Assembly: GCA_018894105.1 (NCBI GenBank) | Contig: CM032129.1 | Span: forward strand, 33,435,468-33,499,467 | Direction of reading: 5' to 3' | Length of the DNA stretch: 64,000 bases | Source of the DNA: Jacaranda mimosifolia | Taxonomy: Eukaryota; Streptophyta; Magnoliopsida; Lamiales; Bignoniaceae | Part shown: positions 56,324 through 64,000 of the stretch, in pieces | Position numbering within the stretch: position 1 is the first letter of the stretch | How the letters are laid out: each line of letters begins with the position of its first letter | The notes under the pieces: generated by a model | Databases searched by the model: none | Told to the model about the DNA's origin: nothing | Seen by the model: the letters and a program-made list of their open reading frames with translations, nothing else | Position numbers and translations under genes: made by a program

Positions 56324-57116
56324 TTAAATAATAACTTTGTCATCAGAATTATAGCTAAAACATGGAGGCACCTTAATTTCATTAGAGAGTCGGTATGTTC
56401 CCATCAATTAGAGTTGACGGATAGAATTAATCCAACTTTCTGATCCACTTAGTCAATCAAAGAATAATAAATGGGACTTTCTTCATATAATTAAGATGTG
56501 AACGTAACCAACATTGATGAACAAATGTACATATAATAATAATTAATTACTATTTTGATTTATGATAAAAAATTTCATTAATACATATATGTTTATTTCT
56601 TATTAGTAATTATTAATATTGACAACTTAAATATATTTATTTGTTATTAATTTATAAAAAATATTATTATCATAAAATAAAAATAAAAAGTTGTCACTTA
56701 GTGTGTGTGTGTGTGGTATATATATATTAATTAGTATGATTATCATTTGGTATCTCATCATTATTATCATTTTTTCTTTCCGTGTACACTGTAATAAGTC
56801 GGCCTCAGAACTCATGGAGCTAAGTTCAACACCAACCCCCAACCCCCTAATTTTCCATATTGTTGTCTTATATACTTTCCTTGTGTAATTATGATTTTTG
56901 GTTACTCTCTCCATCACTGCAGGTAAGCTGACCTCATGATACATACTAAAATGTCCTACTCTATCATCACAAGTGAATGACTCATCACTTCGAAAATTAG
57001 GTAACTTTGAAGTCATTAGTTAGAAAAATTATACCCTAATTTGTCAAAGATTGAAGAAAATGGGAACAAGCCTAACTTAATCATCATTTCATTCCAAATA
57101 TTTTTTCAGAAATTAA

Positions 57117-57481
57117 CAGGGCATTTGAATTTATTTTCTGAAGGCATTTTCATTTTTTTGGTAAAAATAAATAATGAAAAGTTAGTTATAAACGTGTTTT
57201 TGAAAATGAAATATTATTTGGATATTTTGTTTAAAATGTAATAATTATGTAGGGTTAAAAATAAGCTGTATTTGAAAAATATAGTATTTTTATATTAAAA
57301 GTCGTGCAAATATGTGTAGGAGAAAATGAAAAGTGAAAATAGAGAGAGAGTGTAAGAATTTGTTTATAAGAATATTTTGAGAATAAAAATATCTGTAAAA
57401 ATGAGGGAGTAGTTGATAACTCTATATTTTTATTTTCAGCAAAAAAGAAAAATGGATTCAGAAAATAAAAACAAACGGGCC
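57117..57481. mobile_element. PIF/Harbinger-like MITE
   Basis: 365 bp with ends CAGGGCATTTGAATTTATTTT and, from the right, GGCCCGTTTGTTTTTATTTTC, flanked by TAA (57114-57116, 57482-57484). Diverged member of the GTTTGG-ended family. Confidence 0.65.
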
Positions 57482-57853
57482 TAAATAAACTGGACAATTA
57501 CACGCAACATATATATATATATATATATACTAGTGTACTTACATATATACAAGTGTGATAGTGAAACAAGATAATGAAATCCATGATCAAATTTGTAAAA
57601 CTAATTAATTGACATGGTTGAAGTTATAATTGTCATGATATATAAGTGGATATATACAGCATGTGATATATATATATATATATACAGAGATTCATCAGAG
57701 AGAAAATATAGGAAGAGAAACAAGATTTTTCCGGAATTAAAATTTAAAATGAAATATATATTCAAGAACTTACCAGCGGAAAAATAATATTAATCCGAGA
57801 GATGGATCCCGGCCATCTGAGCTATTCATCTGTAATATTGCTATATATTGGTA

Positions 57854-58055
57854 TTGTTGGTGAGTGATTGAAGCTGCTAGATGACCTGATGATCAAACCA
57901 AATCTTGAAACTAATTCGCTTCGAATCCATTAACCCAAGTACTTTTTGTACATGAAATCAATATCATCAAATTCACAAGAGGTTGAAGAATTTCAGAAGA
58001 TGGAATTGTTTCTAAACCAGATCATGCTGGCAGCTTCAACCTCTCAAACCAACAA
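57854..58055 (-). ncRNA. MIR167: MIR167 microRNA precursor
   Basis: Hairpin on the minus strand. The 5' arm holds the miR167 mature sequence at 58038-58018, beginning TGAAGCTGCCAGCATGATCT, identical to the conserved plant family. The 3' arm holds the star strand at 57887-57867, beginning AGGTCATCTAGCAGCTTC. The two pair with one mismatch and a single-base bulge, including one G-U, and leave the 2-base 3' overhang expected of DCL1 products. A basal stem TTGTTGGT/ACCAACAA (58055-58048 with 57861-57854) closes the foldback; the loop is about 130 bases, as in the longer MIR167 precursors. miR167 guides cleavage of ARF6/ARF8-type auxin response factor mRNAs and so affects floral organ maturation and rooting. 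Which paralogue (a-d) cannot be told. Confidence 0.96.
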
Positions 58056-58340
58056 ACGTAGAATTAAAGCTTGCTACTGAGGATTTGGGCTGAAATTGGG
58101 AAAGTTTTACTAACTTTTTGGAGGAAGAAGAAGAAGAAAGAAGAGGGTGTGGTAGAGGGTGGAGCAACACGAGCAATATGCATGTGTTAATTATTGGAAA
58201 AACCCTCGTGACTACATGAGTTGTTAGCAATACTTCCAACTTCCAAGGTTACGTGTCTTATGTCGAGCTTCGATCGAGCTCTAATGGGTGGTTAATTTTG
58301 TTTTCTGGCGTGCAGCTCTTACAGCTATATATTGACACTG
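58056..58340 (-). promoter_or_regulatory. MIR167 upstream region with candidate TATA box
   Basis: On the minus strand TATATAG at 58331-58325 lies about 270 bases before the hairpin, followed downstream by a pyrimidine-rich stretch (58144-58118). This would place the primary transcript start near 58295. It is inferred from motif and distance only. A TTG-started open frame here (58239-58036) overlaps the miRNA and is not a gene. Confidence 0.4.
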
Positions 58341-59085
58341 ACTCGGTGCCTGTCCGAAAACCCTTAATCTTCTTCCTTCAAGTATATAGGATATGCATAT
58401 GTGGAAAAATAAAAAGAAGGTAGCTAGCACGGGCGCAGGACCACCGCGCTGTCCATATCCTCAACTATTTTAATCACAAATAATTTCATTGGCCCAAACA
58501 CATCAATTACGCATGATAACTGCTTTAATTAGTTGATTCAATTAAATAAATATTGGTGTGAACTATAGGCTTTAATTTGCTCACTTACTTAATTACTTCC
58601 AACTTGGGTGTCGATTCCTACACACCCACTTTTGGATGGAAGCTATGATGTTTTTAAACCACTCATTTTTTGGACACAACAAAAGCAGACTAGGTAGCAA
58701 ATTTAACCTAATTAAGGACCACACTCTATACAAACCTAGGAGAGAAAAAAAAAAGAAAAAAAACTTTATGCCATTCTTTAACAATCATTATTATGTTAAT
58801 TTAATACGGACCTTAGCCCTTTCTTTGTTTAATTGAGTTACCTTTAATTTCAGTTTGCTACACTACCATAAATCTGTGGGCTTGTTATTACAGCAAAATT
58901 AATGAAGAGGTGAGAAAAAACAGTGAATGTGGGGTCGACAACACTGTTGTTCTCACTCTCTCTTATTCTAGGCCTGCTATGTCACTGTTAGCTTAGTGTA
59001 ACTTTGTCAGTTGACACAGAATTGATTGAAGCCATGAATGCTAAATAATGGAGCTAAACACCTGTAAATAGGTTAGCATATAAAA
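58341..59085. other. Intergenic DNA upstream of MIR167
   Basis: No gene is seen; AT-rich with an A-rich run near 58745. Confidence 0.3.
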
Positions 59086-59767
59086 CCATATTTTGAAAAT
59101 CGAATTGAATCGGTGACCGGTAGCCAGTTCAGTTCGATTGAGACTTGAAAATCGATGCCAATTCAGCCAATTTTTGACAGGTTCACTTCTTTTTTCTTTT
59201 TTTTGAAATTTAAAAATTACTTTTTTTAAAAAAAGAAAAAAAGAAAATAGAAATTATGAATTAAAAATGATAATTAAAGATTTTGGACATGTAATTTTTT
59301 GAAACATGAATTTATTTTCTTAAAATTTAATGAAGTGGTAGTTATATGTGAATGCTTATGTTTAATTTGTTATTTTATTTTGTTTAATCTCTCTTAGATT
59401 ATGTTGAATATTTAGCATAGAAGAATTTATTTTTACTTGAAGTTGAAGTATGAAATGAATGATTATTTATATTAATATGAAAAATTATTTTTTATTTATT
59501 TATTGTTGACTAATTGTGAAATAGTATTATTTTCTAAAAAACATACTAAAAATAAGTAAGTTGAAATTTTTTCAAATAATATTCTTTCTACATCCATTGG
59601 AAGTTTTATTTTTTGTTAATATTAAAATATTATATATTTTTATAAAATTAAAAATATAATTATTACATTATTATGATATCATACCGGTCGAATCGATAAT
59701 CCAATCGATTGAATCGGTAATAAGTAAGGTCACCAACTCTTTGTTCAATTTGATTTTGAAAACATTG
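59086..59767. mobile_element. hAT-like TIR element
   Basis: 682 bp with ends CCATATTTTGAAAATCGAAT and, from the right, CAATGTTTTCAAAATCAAAT. Flanks ATATAAAA (59078-59085) and ATATAAAC (59768-59775) form an 8-bp duplication with one mismatch. CCGGT/ACCGG and AATCGATT words lie near the ends; the interior is AT-rich and non-coding. Confidence 0.75.
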
Positions 59768-60026
59768 ATATAAACTAAATGAGGCTTTGGCCCCCAAGAA
59801 ATAATACATCCAAAAATGTATTTTTAAATTAAAAGGGGAGGTTGAGAGGACAGAATTAATATAAACGGCGCACGCTTGCTCCTTTCTGTCGCATGGGCTA
59901 TGTCCTTGGCGCAGACAGATCCATTGCGAGGTCCTTTCATTGCAACTGCTCAACCACATCAATTATCTTCCAAGTAGCTACGTTGTTTTCAATATTAGTA
60001 ATTTTAAGAAAGGCCATAGGTAGACT

Positions 60027-60784
60027 TAGGGGTGTAAACGGATATTAAATAGATCGAATATATTATTTTTATATTTGTATTCGTTTAATTTTTTAAATAT
60101 TTGGATACGGATACGGATTTGACGGATATTTAAAAATGACATTCAAATTTGTATTCGTTGAATACGGTCGAATTCGGATATATCAGTATTCGATTATAGT
60201 TATTCAGATGCATTTGTATTTGATTAAACTTATCCGTATTCGAATTATTTTTTTTGTATTCATATTCGATGATAATTATTTAAATATCTATTTATGAATA
60301 TCCAAATATGTGAATCTATAAACATATAACAAATACTTATTTTAATTAATAAAAGGAATGGTACAATTTAATTCAAAAGAAAGCAATCAAACAAATAGCA
60401 TAATTTTTAATTAATAATTGGCTTTATAATTAATTATTAGTACTAATTAATAATAATAATAATATTTAAGTATATTAATTATAAAATCAACCAACAATAA
60501 TTATATTGATTAACTTTATTCTTCAATTATAATTTATATATACATATATGGATTATGAAATTTTTATTGAAAAATATAAATAATATATTATTTAATAAAT
60601 ATATATTCGGAACGGATATTAAACAGATTGGATACACATTTACCATATTCATATTCATTTATAATAGGATATCTACTAATCGAATACGGATAATATCAAA
60701 TTTAAACGAATGCGGATAAATTTTGTATAAACGGATACGAATGCGAACAGTAAAAAATTTTTTAAATAACCATTTACAGCCCTA
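60027..60784. mobile_element. hAT-like TIR element with perfect 8-bp target duplication
   Basis: 758 bp with ends TAGGGGTGTAAACGG and, from the right, TAGGGCTGTAAATGG, flanked by GGTAGACT on both sides (60019-60026 and 60785-60792). The arms are filled with TATTCG/CGAATA-type words. It aligns, inverted, to the element at 28473-29304. There is no transposase frame, so it must have been moved in trans. Confidence 0.88.
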
Positions 60785-60792
60785 GGTAGACT

Positions 60793-61877
60793 TGTCTTGC
60801 GTGCAGCTTTATATCATCCCTATTTCTCATTTCTTCAGTATTCTTCAGCATCCATTGGCTATTTTTGTCAGAGTCAGGAATTAAAATTGATATAAAACTA
60901 AAGGGTCGCGGATACTGTATGACTTTAGCTTACTAATTTCATATATGCACGCAAGCTTGACCAATTCGAAGATATACATTCTCTTCAAATTTATCCAACT
61001 TGTGAAAAGAAATACTTGAGGCGGTCGCGGAGAACTAACATTATTTTAAGACATAAAAGAGGACAGATCTCACGAGTACAATAGTTTGTGGGATGGCCAA
61101 AATTGGTGAATGAGTCGAGAGCAAACACTTTTGTCTTTAGCATCGGTTTGTTCTAGTCATGTCCATCATTGCCAGACAATGACAAAGAGACAGGCGTGTT
61201 CTATAGCCCAATTCAAGGACCACTGGCTTACTCTTTTATATTTAGATTATTAAATGATAGGATCACGTGGTTTTGCTTTGTAATTTAGCGTAAGGGTTGA
61301 AATATTCATGTGATTTACGTTAGTGTATTGTGGTGGTTGTGAATTATATGTATATAGCTGTCCCTCCCACGTGATAAGCTTTTCTAATTTTTTCTTTTTG
61401 GGCTTGGTTCTTGCTTTGCTGATATTCTTTGGGCCCCATTTGAACTTTTTGTTGGCCCATCATTAATGGGCTTTTGTTTGGGCTGGATCATGCCTGTTTG
61501 GGAGCCAGCCCATTTACTCAACCTGAAAGAACTCTGGTTGAAGTAGTAAGCCCAAACTCTATGGGCTGGCCCAGAACAACACCACGGCAAAAATGATGAC
61601 ACGGACTAGAGTCACGCTTGGGACACTGATTTTTCGCATGATTGCTTTATCTTTCCAATCCTTGCCCGTCCCGTCTTCCTTCCTCCACAGCTGGTCATCA
61701 CCACCACCAACCTCCAAAAAGGTTCCTCTCCGAAGACCTTTCTATAGATAACGAACTAAGAAACGATTTCTATAAGAATTATATATATTCGGGATTGGAT
61801 AATCCATTCAGTATCTATTCAAGATTTGTTTCTTTTAATTCGGAGAGGATTTATATTGGAAATTATTTTGACCGGCG
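60793..61877 (+). promoter_or_regulatory. Promoter and 5' UTR region of the LCAT4-like gene
   Basis: Nine TGGGCY or RGCCCA site II-type motifs are packed into 61398-61573 (including TTTGGGCCCC, TTGGCCCAT, ATGGGCTT, AGCCCATT, ATGGGCTGGCCCA). A short upstream reading frame starts at ATG 61639 and stops near 61746, and the leader 61750-61870 is AT-rich. The first part, 60793-61380, shows nothing recognisable. Confidence 0.45.
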
Positions 61878-63294
61878 ATGGCGGTGTTGTTGGAGGACAT
61901 AGTGAAGTCTGTGGAGCAGCTTTTGAAGCTGATCAGCAAGAAGAGCCAGGAACAGACCTATGTGGACCCCACGCTTGACCCGGTTCTCCTCGTGCCTGGC
62001 ATCGCCGGTTCGATTCTTAACGCCGTGGATGATAAAACCGGTAAAACCGAGCGGGTTTGGGTCCGGATTCTCGGGGCTGATCATGAGTTCCGGGACAAAC
62101 TCTGGTCGAGCTTCGATCCTGCCACAGGTCATATTCCGCAACTTACCCAATTTCTTGCATTCATGTTTCAATCTTTCTTGGCTTTTGTTACCTTTTCTTG
62201 ATTATTCTATTTTAATTATTATTTATTCAACTGGGCATGATTTTCTCTGGAATAATTTGAACTTCTTGGCATCCTTGATATGGTTTAAATGAAAAATAGA
62301 TTCCAATATGCTTAAAAAATTGTCTTCTTTCGTTTCTAACCTCAAGTATTTTCTTGATACCAAGAAGTGACAAGATGTTAAAAAAGAAGGTATTGCTTAT
62401 ATACTTAAGGAAATTGTCAAATGTTTGGGTTTTTTTAATTTGTTTCTATCTCTACTTGTAGATTGACAGATTGGGGTCAATCTCTGAACAATTGCAAAGA
62501 TATGAACACAATGTCAAGGATTTAACATTATGCAACCATGGTGAAGTAGCATGTTAAAAAGTATGCCATATAAATCTGTAGAAGACATGCTTTTAAGATC
62601 TTTAATTAATAACGTTGTTATATAAATAGATTCAGTGAGTTAAGCCCACATTCGTGATCTCAAAATTAAAGGTATCTTATTGTGGATCCAATAAGCTCAT
62701 CAAAGTGCAGCCTTTACTGTGTGTCAGAAATATGTTAGAGCTCATTTAACCAGGAATATATATTGAAGCCATGTACTAATCAATTTGCTATTTTTGGTTA
62801 GTACTTTCTGCATGCCATGTGATCTGTCTGACTAGTCAGGTAATATGTAATGGTTGTGTCAAACACATATTAGTCATTTTGCTTTCGATGCTGGGAAAAT
62901 CTTCAAATGCTAACAGAATGCTTGAAACAGGTAAAACTGTGACTTTAGATGCTGACACACATATTGAGGTTCCGCAAGACAGATATGGCCTGTATGCAAT
63001 TGACATGTTGGACCCTGACATGGTGAGTTTCTCTCCTTAAGTTGGTCATTTGGTAAATTGCTTCTTGTATGCAGATCATCAAATTGATCTCCTTCCATGG
63101 TCCTTAAGTTGATGAGGACCCTTTAGTTCCACTACACTTATTGGACCTTAAATCTTTTCCTGGTTTCCTTTGCAGGTTATTGGCAGTGATTGTGTATATT
63201 ATTTTCATGACATGATAGTTGAATTTATCAAATGGGGCTACCAAGAGGGAACAACTCTCTTTGGTTTTGGATATGATTTCCGCCAAAGCAATCG
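61878..63294 (+). CDS. LCAT4: LCAT-like phospholipase/acyltransferase 4, 5' part (exons 1-3)
   Basis: N-terminal third of a lecithin:cholesterol acyltransferase-like alpha/beta hydrolase. In Arabidopsis LCAT4 (At4g19860) acts as a phospholipase A on membrane phospholipids. Exons visible: 61878-62127, 62931-63022 and 63176-63294 (GT-AG, joined in frame), encoding about 153 aa. Features are MAVLLEDIVKSVEQLLKL, the conserved DPVLLVPGIAGSILNAVDDK near residue 34 (start of the hydrolase fold), ERVWVRILGADHEFRDKLWS, then GLYAIDMLDPDM and the strongly conserved TLFGFGYDFRQSNR at the end of exon 3. The GxSxG nucleophile motif and the rest lie beyond the right edge: the exon 3 donor CG|GTATCT opens an intron that runs past 64000, and no further exon is visible in the window. 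The ATG at 61878 follows a long leader and gives the family N-terminus. Confidence 0.9.
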
Positions 63295-64000
63295 GTATCT
63301 GCCAAACTCTTGAGAAAATTAGTTTTAACTCTTAACTTAATGAAGTATAAAGCTGTAAAATAATATCAGTCGTGAGGTGACATCTTGCAGCCTTTTATAG
63401 CTGGAGAATATTAGAACCTAAGTTGGCCTGGTCTCTCTGTAGTTTTAGGCCAGTATTGCCTTAAGTATATGGCTTACTAGAGTTTAATGTTTTTGCAATT
63501 TCCAATCTTTGAGGGGTACAAACGGTGCTGATCAAACATATTCATTAACTTGCTCAGAACACCATGCTGCAACTAGGTGTTGGTACAATCTTGACTTTAA
63601 TGTAAATGTTGACCTGGTCTAAATTGTTGAGCCTTGCAGCCCGTTCTCACAAAATGAGTACTACATTGAGCCATTTATGCTATGTTTCTGCATTTCTCTC
63701 CTCAAAATTGTGCCTCTACACTATTTCCTATTATTTAAGGACAATATTGTACCCCAATAATGGACTGTCTCTGCCACCATTACCTCTAGTATAAGGTTTC
63801 ACAGCTGCCACATCAAAATCTCCATTGCTAAGACCGTTAAAGCTCCTACTCTGCTCACCATCATAATTTATTGTCACCTCTCGGTCAAACCAAAATAAGG
63901 AAAGGAGCTTCTAGTGAGCAATATGTTGTTAATTTACCATCCAATAACTTGGTAAAATTTCCTCTCTCTCATCCTATCTGGGAATTTTTCTTTTTCTTTC
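63295..64000 (+). other. Intron 3 of the LCAT4-like gene, running off the window
   Basis: T-rich intron-like sequence with no exon matching the expected continuation of the LCAT4 protein. Confidence 0.55.

Larger units (their letters stand above)
54117..57116. other. Intergenic stretch without recognisable genes
   Basis: About 3 kb. Open frames near 54501 and 56691 lack homology and sit in simple-sequence surroundings. Contains one SINE relic (55975), a (TG)11 run at 56302-56323 and (TA)n runs; nothing else is seen. Confidence 0.35.

Noticed and set aside
58036..58239. 67-residue minus-strand frame
   Set aside because: Starts at TTG and overlaps the MIR167 5' arm; it is part of the primary miRNA transcript.
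1..64000. CRISPR array, operon or prokaryotic-type system
   Set aside because: Introns, a nuclear tRNA, LTR elements and plant gene families show eukaryotic nuclear DNA; tandem repeats seen are microsatellites or short arrays without spacers.

Overview
This window is nuclear DNA from a flowering plant, almost certainly a eudicot. The evidence is AT-rich intergenic DNA, short phase-conserved GT-AG introns, a plastid-targeted FKBP, a phloem-lectin gene, a MIR167 hairpin, a tRNA-Lys gene, a Ty1/copia retrotransposon and many MITEs. I cannot name the species from sequence alone.

Layout. 0.46-2.93 kb (-): an 8-exon TLC-domain membrane protein. 5.7-7.5 kb (+): an intronless mTERF protein (MTEF18-like). 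10.8-12.1 kb (+): a single-exon O-fucosyltransferase-family protein. 18.0-20.6 kb (+): a 3-exon ZIP metal transporter with a transposon relic in each intron. 30.2-31.4 kb (-): a 3-exon BOI-related RING E3 ligase. 34.7-39.6 kb: a full-length Tork/TNT1-type copia element with 420-bp LTRs, a 5-bp target duplication and a gag frame break. 46.3-47.1 kb (+): a histone-fold TAF8-like protein with a long hairpin about 100 bp after its stop. 47.9-50.0 kb (-): a 5-exon VAMP72 R-SNARE. 51.3-52.7 kb (-): a 4-exon chloroplast-lumen FKBP19. 52.97-53.04 kb (-): tRNA-Lys(UUU). 53.4-54.1 kb (+): a 3-exon PP2-A9/A10-like phloem protein. 57.85-58.06 kb (-): a MIR167 precursor that no open reading frame reveals. 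61.9 kb to the right edge (+): the first three exons of an LCAT4-type phospholipase/acyltransferase.

The space between genes is mostly transposon relics that can be delimited by their ends and target duplications: hAT-like elements with 8-bp duplications (4454, 8173, 12966, 19654, 28473, 32909, 59086, 60027), PIF/Harbinger-like MITEs with TAA/TTA duplications (14449, 15078, 21091, 43035, 45199, 57117 and weaker copies), a 188-bp CACTA mini-element (15456) and several tRNA-derived SINE relics.

The genes do not form a pathway or cluster. They are ordinary housekeeping and signalling genes (membrane traffic, transcription, organelle expression, metal uptake, ubiquitination, lipid metabolism) in an island-and-repeat layout. 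I see no new multi-gene system. The items most worth a second look are the MIR167 gene, the hairpin after the TAF8-like gene, the inverted repeat with GTAC/ACGT cores in the ZIP promoter, and the nearly intact copia element.
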